From NCBI RefSeq assembly GCF_013911965.1, contig NZ_JACESE010000002.1, positions 248,001 to 312,000 of the forward strand: 64,000 nt of DNA. Direction: 5' to 3'. Below the pieces are notes generated by a model. That model made no database searches, was not told where the DNA came from, and worked only from the letters and a program-made list of their open reading frames with translations. The DNA is from Phenylobacterium sp. Its GTDB lineage: Bacteria > Pseudomonadota > Alphaproteobacteria > Caulobacterales > Caulobacteraceae. The number at the start of each line of letters is the position of its first letter. Positions within the stretch are counted from its first letter, which is position 1. A program made the translations under genes and the position numbers. Below, in pieces: positions 22,711-30,884 of the stretch.

Positions 22711-23184
22711 GTGCGTCATCATGTGACCCGCATCCTGCCCTACGGGCCCGATCAGCTGTTCGCGCTGGTGGGCGACGTGGAGCGATACCCCGAATTCGTG
22801 CCGTGGCTGACCGCGCTGCGCACCTGGAGCAAGCGCGAGCTGTCGGAGGGCGTCGATATGCTCGACGCCGAGGCCGCCGTCGGATTCTCCTTCCTGAAGG
22901 AGCGCTTCTCCACGCGCGTGAGGCGTGACGCGCCGGCGCGCACGATCCAGGTCAGCCTGATCTCCGGTCCGTTCCGGCGGCTGGAGAACCGCTGGTCCTT
23001 CCATGAGGATCCGAAGGGCGCGCGGATCGAGTTCGACATCGACTTCGAGTTCAAGTCGCGGCTGCTCGCCGCCCTGCTGACGGCGAACTTCCATCATGCC
23101 GTCGACCGGCTGATCGGCTGCTTCGAGGCCCGTGCGCGGACGCTCTACGGCAAGGAGGGCGACCGGGCCTCGTCGGCCGCCTGA
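22711..23184 (+). CDS. RatA/Coq10-family START-like protein
   Basis: SRPBCC-fold protein of 157 residues (GTG start, 11 nt after lipA). The N-terminal HHVTRILPYGPDQLFALV and the VERYPEFVPWL segment are hallmarks of the Coq10/RatA family, which binds ubiquinone or similar lipids; E. coli RatA was described as a ribosome-association toxin. The alphaproteobacterial members are more often taken as Coq10-like quinone chaperones. I favour that, without proof. Confidence 0.88.
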   Translation: MRHHVTRILPYGPDQLFALVGDVERYPEFVPWLTALRTWSKRELSEGVDMLDAEAAVGFSFLKERFSTRVRRDAPARTIQVSLISGPFRRLENRWSFHEDPKGARIEFDIDFEFKSRLLAALLTANFHHAVDRLIGCFEARARTLYGKEGDRASSAA

Positions 23185-23190
23185 GCCGGT

Positions 23191-23682
23191 TCAGGTCAGC
23201 CGCTCGCGCAGCAGCTCCAGGGCCGAACGGGCCGCCGCCTCCTGGATCTCCGGCCGTGTCTCCAGCTCGAACAGTTCGGCCCGGTGCGTCAGGCCGTGGT
23301 TCGTCCGCGCGGTGGCGATATGGACCGTGCCGACGGGCTTCATCCGCGTGCCGCCGCCGGGGCCGGCGACGCCGGTGATCGCCACCGACAGGTGAGCGTT
23401 GGAGTTCTCCAGCGCCCCTTCGGCCATCATCCGCGCGACGGGTTCCGACACCGCGCCCAGGTCTGCGATCAGGTCGCCCGGGACGCCGAGCATCTCCTGC
23501 TTGGCGCGGTTGGAATAGGTGACGAAGCCGCGGTCGAAGACGTCCGAGGCGCCGGGGATCGAACAGATCGCCGCAGCGACCAGCCCGCCGGTGCAGCTTT
23601 CGGCGGTGACGATTCGCAGCGAGCGCTCGCGCGCCTCATCGATCAGGAGCCGCGCCAAGGTCTCGATTTCCAAGGAAAACAT
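23191..23682 (-). CDS. CinA C-terminal domain protein (nicotinamide-nucleotide amidohydrolase type)
   Basis: The 163 residues cover only the PncC/CinA-C domain, which deamidates NMN to NaMN. Signatures are TAESCTGGLVAAAI near residue 25 (catalytic Ser), the GFVTYSNRAKQEMLG stretch, and AITGVAGPGGG. The N-terminal MoeA-like domain of full CinA is absent, as is usual for stand-alone PncC. It converges on the coq10-like gene with 6 nt between the genes. Confidence 0.9.
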   Translation of the reverse strand: MFSLEIETLARLLIDEARERSLRIVTAESCTGGLVAAAICSIPGASDVFDRGFVTYSNRAKQEMLGVPGDLIADLGAVSEPVARMMAEGALENSNAHLSVAITGVAGPGGGTRMKPVGTVHIATARTNHGLTHRAELFELETRPEIQEAAARSALELLRERLT

Positions 23683-23764
23683 GCTGCAACTCCGGCGGCG
23701 CTAGGCAAGGGGAGGGGCAGACCACAACATCGGCCACGCGACCCTTCAAGCCGATTCGAGCCCC

Positions 23765-26011
23765 ATGACCCTGATCGACGCCGCCGCGAAGGCTGAACGG
23801 CCCGTCTCTCCAGCCCTGTTCGGGCTGACGGTGTTCGCAAGCGCAAGCCTGGTCTTCATGGTCCAACCCATGGCCGCCAAGCTGATCCTGCCGCTGCTGG
23901 GCGGCGCGCCCGCGGTCTGGAACACCAGCATGGCCTTCTTCCAGGGCGCGCTCCTGGCCGGATACGCCTACGCCCATCTCCTGCAGCGGGTCCGTTCGAT
24001 GCGCCGCCAGGCGGTCATCCACGCCGCGGCGCTCCTGATCGCGGCCCTCGTGCTGCCTCTGCGGGTGCACGAGCTTCTGGGGCCGCCAAGTTCGGACCAT
24101 CCCGCCCTCTGGCTCCTGGCCGCGCTCGGCCTGATGGTCGGCGGACCCTTCGCCATCCTCTCGGCGACCGCGCCGCTGGCCCAGGCCTGGCATGCCCGCG
24201 TGTTCAGGGCCGGGGAGGGGCGCGGTCCCTACGTGCTCTACGCGGCCAGCAACCTCGGCAGCCTGATCGCCCTGCTGGCCTATCCGGTGGCCGTGGAGCC
24301 CTCTCTGGCGCTGCAGGCGCAGTCCATCGGCTGGAGCCTCGGCTACGGGGCCTTCGCCCTGCTGATGATCTGCCTGGGACTGCTGGTGGCGCGGGCGCCG
24401 GCGGTGGACCATCCCGTCGCCGCCGCCGGCCCGCGGCCGCCTCTGCGGGATCTCTGGCGCCAGCGGCTGACCTGGGTGGCGCTGGCGGCCATTCCCTCCA
24501 GCCTGATGCTCGGCGTCACAACGCATCTGACGACCGATGTGGCCTCGGCGCCCTTCATCTGGGTTGTTCCGCTCGCGCTCTACCTTCTCACCTTCATCAT
24601 CGCCTTCCAGGATCGGCCGGCGATCCCGCCCGACGCGGCGTTGCTCTTCCAGGCCGCGGCCGTGGCGGCCTGCGCGGTCATCCTCCCGTTCAAGACGACG
24701 AACCTCGTCGTCCAGCTGGCCGTCCACCTGGGGGCGTTCTTCCTCACCGCGCTGGTCTGCCATCAGGGCCTGGTGAGGCGGCGGCCGGAGACGTCGCGAC
24801 TGACCGAGTTCTACCTCTTCCTCTCGCTGGGCGGGGTCGTCGGCGGCGCCTTCAACGCCTTCGTCGCGCCGGTGGTCTTCAACAATGTCTGGGAGTACCC
24901 GCTCGTCCTGGCGCTCTCCTGCCTCGCAAGGCCGTGGGAGGCCGGGTTCGACAAGGCGTGGCGCTGGGGCGTCTTCGTCGCAGCGATCGCCTGCGTGGTG
25001 GCCGCGCCCGTGGTCGCGGGCCTGGTGGCCGGCAGCGAAGGAACGGTCCGCATCCTGCTCGCGGTCGTGACGGTCTCGGCCTTCCTGGTCCGACGCAGCA
25101 CGATGCTCTTCTTCGCCACCATTTCGATGCTGCTGATCTCCGCTCAGGCGGCGGGGGATCGGGTGGATGTGCGACAGAGCTGGCGCAGCTTCTTCGGCGT
25201 CGTGCGGCAATCGGCGATGCCGGTGGACGCCCTGGGCGGCGAGGTGCGGATGCTGGCCCACGGCACCACCTTGCACGGCGCCCAGGCCACCTCTCCGGAC
25301 TTCCGCTGCCGGCCGCTCGTCTACTACGCGCCGGAGACGCCGATCGGTCAGGTCTTCTCGGCCATGCGGGCGGAGAACATGCGGCTCGAGATCGGCGCCG
25401 TGGGCCTGGGGACGGGCGCGGTGGCCGCCTATACGCGGCCGGGGGACCGGCTGACCTTCTTCGAGATCGACCCGCTGGTCGTGAAGATCGCCAACGACCC
25501 GGCCTACTTCACCTATACGACCGAGTGCGCGCGGGGCGAGGTCGACTACGTGATCGGCGACGCGCGCCTGACGCTCACCGACCAGCCGGAGGGCCGCTTC
25601 GATCTGCTGCTGATCGACGCCTTCTCCTCCGACGCCGTTCCCGCCCACCTGCTGACGCTCGAGGCCGTGCGGATGTATCTCGACCGGCTGAAGCCGGACG
25701 GCGTCCTCATCCTGCACCTCTCCAACCGCAACCTCGATCTCATCAGTCCGGCCATGGCGGTGGCCGAGGCGGCCGGAGGATCGGCTCTCCTGCAGCGCCA
25801 TTCGGCGGCCTATGGCAGTCCGCCGCTCTGGGAGTCGGCCGAGGACGTGATCATCCTGGCGAAGTCGCCGGAGGGGCTCGCGCCCTTCGCCAACGACGTG
25901 AACTGGGATCCCGTGGACCCGACGCTCGCGCGGCCCTGGACGGACGACTACACGAACCTGCCCGGCGCCCTCTATGCGCGCCTGAAGGAGCAGTGGCGCT
26001 GGCTGCCCTGA
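23765..26011 (+). CDS. Membrane protein fused to a spermidine-synthase-like domain
   Basis: The 748-residue protein has about 12 hydrophobic helices (about 15-460) followed by a soluble Rossmann-fold methyltransferase-like domain (about 500-748). The latter carries the nucleotide-binding AVGLGTGAVAAY, the acidic FFEIDPLVVKIA, the VIGDARL segment and LLIDAFSSDAVPAHLLT, which match polyamine aminopropyltransferases. This architecture is widespread and usually labelled fused MFS/spermidine synthase, but activity is rarely shown. It is divergent from cinA (82 nt) and convergent with ispDF (7 nt). Confidence 0.82.
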   Translation: MTLIDAAAKAERPVSPALFGLTVFASASLVFMVQPMAAKLILPLLGGAPAVWNTSMAFFQGALLAGYAYAHLLQRVRSMRRQAVIHAAALLIAALVLPLRVHELLGPPSSDHPALWLLAALGLMVGGPFAILSATAPLAQAWHARVFRAGEGRGPYVLYAASNLGSLIALLAYPVAVEPSLALQAQSIGWSLGYGAFALLMICLGLLVARAPAVDHPVAAAGPRPPLRDLWRQRLTWVALAAIPSSLMLGVTTHLTTDVASAPFIWVVPLALYLLTFIIAFQDRPAIPPDAALLFQAAAVAACAVILPFKTTNLVVQLAVHLGAFFLTALVCHQGLVRRRPETSRLTEFYLFLSLGGVVGGAFNAFVAPVVFNNVWEYPLVLALSCLARPWEAGFDKAWRWGVFVAAIACVVAAPVVAGLVAGSEGTVRILLAVVTVSAFLVRRSTMLFFATISMLLISAQAAGDRVDVRQSWRSFFGVVRQSAMPVDALGGEVRMLAHGTTLHGAQATSPDFRCRPLVYYAPETPIGQVFSAMRAENMRLEIGAVGLGTGAVAAYTRPGDRLTFFEIDPLVVKIANDPAYFTYTTECARGEVDYVIGDARLTLTDQPEGRFDLLLIDAFSSDAVPAHLLTLEAVRMYLDRLKPDGVLILHLSNRNLDLISPAMAVAEAAGGSALLQRHSAAYGSPPLWESAEDVIILAKSPEGLAPFANDVNWDPVDPTLARPWTDDYTNLPGALYARLKEQWRWLP

Positions 26012-26018
26012 GCCGTGG

Positions 26019-27164
26019 CTAGGCCGGCGCCTCGACGTTCGCCACCGCCTGGGCGGCGAGGCCCTCCTGCCGGCCGGTGAAGCCCATGCCTTCGGTCGTG
26101 GTGGCCTTCACGCTCACCCGCTCCGGCGGCAGGTCCAGGATCTCAGCGATGCGGGCGCGCATGGCGTCGCGGTGCGGCCGGATCTTGGGACGCTCGCAGA
26201 TGAGGGTGACGTCGACATTGAGGATCCGGCCGCCGCGGGCGCGCACCCGTTCGGCCGCATGGGCGAGGAAGCGGTCGGAGGGCGCGCCGCGCCACTGGGG
26301 GTCGCTCGGCGGGAAGTGCTCGCCGATGTCGCCGTCTCCGATGGCGCCGAGGATCGCGTCGGTGATGGCGTGCAGGCCGGCGTCGGCGTCGGAATGGCCG
26401 ATCAGGGTCTGATCGTGATCGATGCGCACGCCGCAGAGCCAGACGGCCTCGCCCGGTCCCCAGCGATGGGCGTCATAGCCCATGCCCGTGCGGGTGATCC
26501 GCGCTGCGCCGGCGAGCCGTTCGGCCATGTCGAAGTCCTCGGGATAGGTCAGCTTCATCAGCATCGGGTCGCCGGCGGCCAGGGCCACGGAGAGCCCGTG
26601 GCGCGAGGCGACCTGGGCGTCGTCCGTCGGCTCCTCGCCCTCCGGCCAGGCCGCATAGGCCGCCGACAGGGCGCCGCGCCGGAAGGCCTGGGGCGTCTGG
26701 GCGCGCCACAGCCCCTCGCGCGAGGGGGTGAGGAGGCGGCTTTCGAGCGGCTGCTTGATCGTATCGGCCATCGGCAGGGCCAGAATCGCGCCGTCGGCCT
26801 CCGCGCAGGCCTCGAGCAGCCGCGCGATGTGCGAGCCGTTCAGGAACGGCCGCGCCGCGTCGTGGACGAGCACGAGTTCATCCGGCGTCGCCGTCAGCGC
26901 CGAAAGTCCGGCCTGGACCGACAGGGCGCGGGTCGCGCCGCCCAGGACGAAGCGGCAGCCCGGCAGGCCGGTCAGGGCGGCTCGCGCCGTCTCCATCATG
27001 TCGGCGGCCACGACGACGGCGATCTCGCGCGCCCCGGCCTGGGCGAGGGCTTCCGCCGACCAGCGGGCGAGGGGGCGTCCTGCGAGCGGTCGCCAGGCCT
27101 TGGGCAGGCCGCCGCCGGCGCGCGAACCGGATCCTGCGGCGACGAGAACGGCTGAAAAATCCAT
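26019..27164 (-). CDS. ispDF: Bifunctional IspD/IspF enzyme of the MEP isoprenoid pathway
   Basis: Fusion of 2-C-methyl-D-erythritol 4-phosphate cytidylyltransferase (about 1-220) and 2,4-cyclodiphosphate synthase (about 224-381). The first half has VLVAAGSGSRAGGGLPKAW and VLVHDAARPFL; the second has GYDAHRWGPG (zinc-binding Asp-His), IGHSDADAGLHA and VSVKATTTEGMGFTGR. The fusion is well known in alphaproteobacteria. Its promoter region is shared with divergent dusB (90 nt). Confidence 0.96.
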   Translation of the reverse strand: MDFSAVLVAAGSGSRAGGGLPKAWRPLAGRPLARWSAEALAQAGAREIAVVVAADMMETARAALTGLPGCRFVLGGATRALSVQAGLSALTATPDELVLVHDAARPFLNGSHIARLLEACAEADGAILALPMADTIKQPLESRLLTPSREGLWRAQTPQAFRRGALSAAYAAWPEGEEPTDDAQVASRHGLSVALAAGDPMLMKLTYPEDFDMAERLAGAARITRTGMGYDAHRWGPGEAVWLCGVRIDHDQTLIGHSDADAGLHAITDAILGAIGDGDIGEHFPPSDPQWRGAPSDRFLAHAAERVRARGGRILNVDVTLICERPKIRPHRDAMRARIAEILDLPPERVSVKATTTEGMGFTGRQEGLAAQAVANVEAPA

Positions 27165-27254
27165 GGCCTGTGTTTAGGCCCAGGTCGAGCGTTGTCCAGG
27201 CTTTACGGCGCCGCACAAATTGCCTAAAAAGACAGCGGTAGGGGTGATTACAAA

Positions 27255-28262
27255 ATGAGCAACAAGCTCAGGATCGGGGAAGTCGAGGTTGGCGGGCGCG
27301 TCTGGATCGCGCCCATGACCGGCGTTTCCGACCTTCCGTTCCGCAAGATGGCCAGCCGCCTGGGCGCCGCCTATGTGGCGACGGAGATGGTGGCCTCGGC
27401 GGAGTTCGCCCGCGGGCGGCCCGACGTGGTGCGCCGCGCGGCCGTCGGCGAGGGCCTGCCCCTGATGGTCGTCCAGCTGGTCGGCCGCGATCCGGCGGAA
27501 ATGGCCCGCGGGGCGGAACTGGCGGCCAGCGCCGGGGCGCACATCATCGACATCAACTTCGGCTGCCCGGCCAAGGAGGTGACCGGAGTCGCCTGCGGCT
27601 CGGCCCTGATGCGCGAGCCCGAACTGGCCGAGGCGATTCTCGGTGCGGTGGTCGGGGCGGTGGACGTTCCCGTCACGGCCAAGATGCGCCTGGGCTGGGA
27701 CGACGCTTCGCGCAACGCTCCGGACTTCGCCGCCCGGCTGGCGGCGCGAGGGGCCCGCGCGGTGACGGTGCATGGCCGCACCCGCTGCCAGTTCTACAAG
27801 GGCCAGGCCGATTGGGCGGCCGTCGCCCAGGTCAAGGCGGCCGTCGACGTCCCGGTCATCGTCAACGGCGACATCGTCGATGGCGAAAGCGCGCGGCGCG
27901 CCCTCGAACTGTCCGGCGCCGATGGCGTGATGGTCGGCCGCGGCGTCTATGGCCGCCCCTGGATCGCCGCCGAGATCGAGGCGGCGCTGAACGGGACCGC
28001 CTTCGCCGCGCCGGACCTCGAAAGCCGCCTCGAGATCGTGCGCGACCATCTGCGCGAGAGCCTCGCCTTCTACGGCGAACGCCTGGGCCTGCGGATCTTC
28101 CGCAAGCACCTGGCCAGCTACATCGAAAACGCGCCCCGGCCCACGCAGGCCGAGGCCCGGCGGGAGGCGCGCGCGCGTCTCTGCCGACTGGAGGACGCCG
28201 CCGAGGTCGAAAAGCAACTGGTCGCGCTCTGGCGCGATCCGCAGACGAGGATGGCCGCATGA
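27255..28262 (+). CDS. dusB: tRNA-dihydrouridine synthase B
   Basis: FMN enzyme that reduces uridines in the tRNA D-loop (formerly nifR3). The 335 residues include PMTGVSDLPFRKM, INFGCPAKEVTG with the catalytic Cys in CGSALMR, VHGRTRCQFYKG, and the phosphate-binding VNGDI and VMVGRGVYGRPW. The stop overlaps the ntrB ATG (ATGA), the classical nifR3-ntrB-ntrC arrangement of alphaproteobacteria. Confidence 0.95.
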   Translation: MSNKLRIGEVEVGGRVWIAPMTGVSDLPFRKMASRLGAAYVATEMVASAEFARGRPDVVRRAAVGEGLPLMVVQLVGRDPAEMARGAELAASAGAHIIDINFGCPAKEVTGVACGSALMREPELAEAILGAVVGAVDVPVTAKMRLGWDDASRNAPDFAARLAARGARAVTVHGRTRCQFYKGQADWAAVAQVKAAVDVPVIVNGDIVDGESARRALELSGADGVMVGRGVYGRPWIAAEIEAALNGTAFAAPDLESRLEIVRDHLRESLAFYGERLGLRIFRKHLASYIENAPRPTQAEARREARARLCRLEDAAEVEKQLVALWRDPQTRMAA

Positions 28263-29374
28263 CGAGCCGTACCCGCACCACCCGCGCCGGCCCGGACCTG
28301 GCGGCATTGAAGTCCGCCGCTTTTGACCTCAGCCCCGAGCCGGCGATGGTCATCGACGGCGAAGGCGCGCTGGTGGCCGTCAACGAGGCCGCCGAGGCGC
28401 TGTTCGGCCAAGGCCTCGGCCTGCTCGCCCGCGGACGGTTCCGCGCCGCCTTGCCCCCGGATTCGCCGCTGGTGGCTCTGCTCAACCGGGCGCTCGAAGA
28501 AGGCGCGCCGGTGCGGGAACGCGGCGTGGACATCAATCTCTATGGCCTGCCGCCGTTCGAGGCCGACGGCGCGGCCGCGCCTCTGGGCGACGGTTCGATC
28601 CTCCTCACCCTGCATGTGAAGGGCGGGGCCTTCGCCGAGCTCGGAGGCGACGCCGCCGGACTGCGTTCGATCATGGGGCTGGGCCGGATGCTGGCCCATG
28701 AGATCAAGAACCCCCTCGCCGGCATCCGCGGCGCGGCCCAGTTGCTGAAGGCCGGCGCCCGGGCGGAGGACGTGCCGCTGGCCCAGCTGATCGTCGATGA
28801 GACCGATCGGGTGAAGCGCCTGGTCGATCGCATGGAGGTCTTCGCCGACGACGCCCCTCCGGCGCGCGATCCGGTCAACATCCACGAAGTGCTCGACCGC
28901 GTGCGGGCGCTGGCGGCCAACGGCGTGGCCGACGGCCTCTCCCTGCGCGAGCAGTACGACCCCTCGCTGCCGCCGACCCCCGGCGACGAGGACCAGCTGA
29001 TCCAGATCTTCCTGAACCTGGTCAAGAACGCCTCCGAGGCCGCCCACGCCCGCGGCGACGGGCGCGGCGAGGTGGTGATCACCACCGCCTACCGCCATGG
29101 CGTTCGCGTGCGCTCCGGCAAGGGGCGTCAGCCTCGCGGCGCACCCCTGGAGGTGCGGGTGCAGGACAACGGGCCCGGCGTGCCGGCGCATCTGCGCGAG
29201 AGCCTCTTTCAGCCCTTCGTCACCACCAAGCAGAACGGCGCGGGCCTCGGCCTGGCGCTGGTCTCCAAACTGGTCGCCGCCCACGGCGGCCTGATCGACT
29301 TCGACTCCGAGCCCGGGCGAACGGTCTTCCGGGTGCTGCTTCCCATCGCTTCTGAGAAGGACGTTTCGGCATGA
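28259..29374 (+). CDS. ntrB: Nitrogen-regulation sensor histidine kinase NtrB
   Basis: Cytosolic kinase/phosphatase that controls NtrC in response to PII. The 371 residues have no membrane segment, a PAS domain (about 20-125), the H-box [14 protein letters not shown] (phospho-acceptor His147), an N-box ([12 protein letters not shown]), and G-boxes ([17 protein letters not shown]). The ATG at 28259 overlaps the dusB stop by 4 nt, and the end overlaps ntrC by 4 nt, so all three are coupled. Confidence 0.95.
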   Translation: MTSRTRTTRAGPDLAALKSAAFDLSPEPAMVIDGEGALVAVNEAAEALFGQGLGLLARGRFRAALPPDSPLVALLNRALEEGAPVRERGVDINLYGLPPFEADGAAAPLGDGSILLTLHVKGGAFAELGGDAAGLRSIMGLGRMLAHEIKNPLAGIRGAAQLLKAGARAEDVPLAQLIVDETDRVKRLVDRMEVFADDAPPARDPVNIHEVLDRVRALAANGVADGLSLREQYDPSLPPTPGDEDQLIQIFLNLVKNASEAAHARGDGRGEVVITTAYRHGVRVRSGKGRQPRGAPLEVRVQDNGPGVPAHLRESLFQPFVTTKQNGAGLGLALVSKLVAAHGGLIDFDSEPGRTVFRVLLPIASEKDVSA

Positions 29375-30792
29375 GTGTCGCCGGCAAGAAGATTCTCATC
29401 GCGGATGACGACTCGTCGATCCGGCTGGTCCTGTCGCAGTCCTTCACGCGTCTCGGCTATCAGGTGCGGGCCACGGGGAACGCCTCGACCCTCCTGAAGT
29501 GGGTCTCCGACGGCGAGGGCGATCTGGTCATCACCGATGTGATGATGCCCGACGAGAACGTCTTCGACGTGCTGCCGCGGATCCGCAAGGAGCGGCCCAA
29601 GCTGCCCGTCATCGTGATGAGCGCGCAGAACACCCTGCTCACGGCCGTCAACGCCGCCGAGATCGGCGCGTTCGACTATGTGCCCAAGCCCTTCGACCTG
29701 GACGACATGACCAGCGTCGCCCGCCGGGCCCTGTCACGCCCGGCCGACGCCGAGGCCTCCCGCGCCCAGGCCCGCGCCATGCGTGACGAGCGCCTGCCCC
29801 TGATCGGCCGTTCCGCGCCGATGCAGGAGGTCTACCGGACCATCGCGCGGCTGGTGGGGGCCGACCTCACCGTGCTGATCCTGGGCGAATCGGGGACCGG
29901 CAAGGAGCTCGTCGCCCGGGCCCTGCACGACATGGGACGTCGGAAGGACGGCAAGTTCGTCGTCATCAACCTCGCCGCCACGCCGCGCGAGCGCGTGGAG
30001 GCGGAGCTGTTCGGCCGCGCTGACGGCGACTCGGGAAAGCTCGTGGAGGCCGACGGCGGGACGCTGTTCCTGGACGAGATCGGCGACATGCCGCTGGACG
30101 CCCAGACGCGGCTGCTGCGGGTGATCGACGGCTCGGAACCGGCGCTGAACCCCAAGACCGGCCGCCGGCCCAATGTCCGGATCATCGCGGCGACCAATCG
30201 CGACCTGCGCGCCCTCATTCAGCAGGGGCTCTTCCGCGAGGACCTCTATTTCCGGCTCAACGTGGCGCCGCTGCGCCTGCCGCCCCTGCGCGACCGGGCC
30301 GAGGACATTCCCGACCTGGCCCGTTCCTTCCTGCTGCGCGCCAACCGCGAAGGCCTGCCGTCGAAGACGATCGACCAGGCGGCGCTGGAACGGCTGAAGC
30401 TCCACGCCTGGCCCGGCAACGTCCGCGAGCTCGAGAACCTGATCCGCCGCGTCTGCGCCCTCTACGCCGAGGAGCTGATCACCGCCCGAATCGTCGAGAA
30501 GGAGCTGGCGGACCAGCAGCCGAGCCAGCCCGGGCAGGAGGGGCCGCTGACCCTGGCCCAGATCGTCGAGCGCCACCTGGGCGGCTATTTCGCCGAACAG
30601 CCGGACGGCGTGCCGCCGCCGGGTCTCTATGACCGCGTGCTGGAGGAGGTGGAGCGGCCGCTGATCCAGCTGACCCTGGCCGCCACGCGTGGCAACCAGG
30701 TCCGTGCGGCTGAAATCCTGGGGCTGAACCGCAACACCCTGCGCAAGAAGATCCAGGATCTCGGGGTCGATCTGACCCGCGGACGGCGGTGA
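29371..30792 (+). CDS. ntrC: Nitrogen-regulation response regulator NtrC lacking the GAFTGA loop
   Basis: The 473 residues comprise a receiver (phospho-acceptor Asp56 in VITDVMMP), an AAA+ domain (Walker A GESGTGKE at 172-179, Walker [11 protein letters not shown] at 231-240) and a Fis-type helix-turn-helix (about 445-465, [16 protein letters not shown]). Between ELFG and Walker B, where sigma-54 activators carry GAFTGA, this protein reads [15 protein letters not shown]: the loop is absent. Rhodobacter capsulatus NtrC also lacks it and acts with sigma-70 polymerase, and I recall the same for Caulobacter. It is therefore probably a sigma-54-independent regulator. Confidence 0.94.
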   Translation: MSVAGKKILIADDDSSIRLVLSQSFTRLGYQVRATGNASTLLKWVSDGEGDLVITDVMMPDENVFDVLPRIRKERPKLPVIVMSAQNTLLTAVNAAEIGAFDYVPKPFDLDDMTSVARRALSRPADAEASRAQARAMRDERLPLIGRSAPMQEVYRTIARLVGADLTVLILGESGTGKELVARALHDMGRRKDGKFVVINLAATPRERVEAELFGRADGDSGKLVEADGGTLFLDEIGDMPLDAQTRLLRVIDGSEPALNPKTGRRPNVRIIAATNRDLRALIQQGLFREDLYFRLNVAPLRLPPLRDRAEDIPDLARSFLLRANREGLPSKTIDQAALERLKLHAWPGNVRELENLIRRVCALYAEELITARIVEKELADQQPSQPGQEGPLTLAQIVERHLGGYFAEQPDGVPPPGLYDRVLEEVERPLIQLTLAATRGNQVRAAEILGLNRNTLRKKIQDLGVDLTRGRR

Positions 30793-30842
30793 CGCGCCGG
30801 CGCTCGACGGCGGTCGGTGAAGATGGCGTAATGGAGCCACAT

Positions 30843-30864
30843 CTGTGTTGAGTTTCGAACACAG
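30843..30864. promoter_or_regulatory. Inverted repeat upstream of ntrY, possible operator
   Basis: CTGTGTT (30843-30849) and AACACAG (30858-30864) form perfect 7-nt arms around an 8-nt centre that includes TTCGAA. It ends 20 nt before the ntrY ATG. The arms could bind a dimeric regulator. There is no U-tract after it, so a terminator for ntrC is less likely. Confidence 0.4.
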
Positions 30865-30884
30865 TTGAGCCTAGGCTGCCGCCA

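Noticed and set aside
22711-23184. RatA toxin of a toxin-antitoxin system
   Set aside because: No antitoxin partner is adjacent, and the protein fits the Coq10-like lipid-binding role; the toxin label comes from family naming.
23636-25801. 721-codon open frame on the minus strand opposite the spermidine-synthase-like gene
   Set aside because: It is Arg/Gly/His/Gln-rich with no fold signature, a typical antisense shadow of a high-GC gene; the plus-strand protein has clear helices and motifs.
27165-27254. NtrC-type binding box upstream of dusB-ntrBC
   Set aside because: I looked for TGCACC-N5-GGTGCA-like pairs and found none convincing in the 90-nt spacer.
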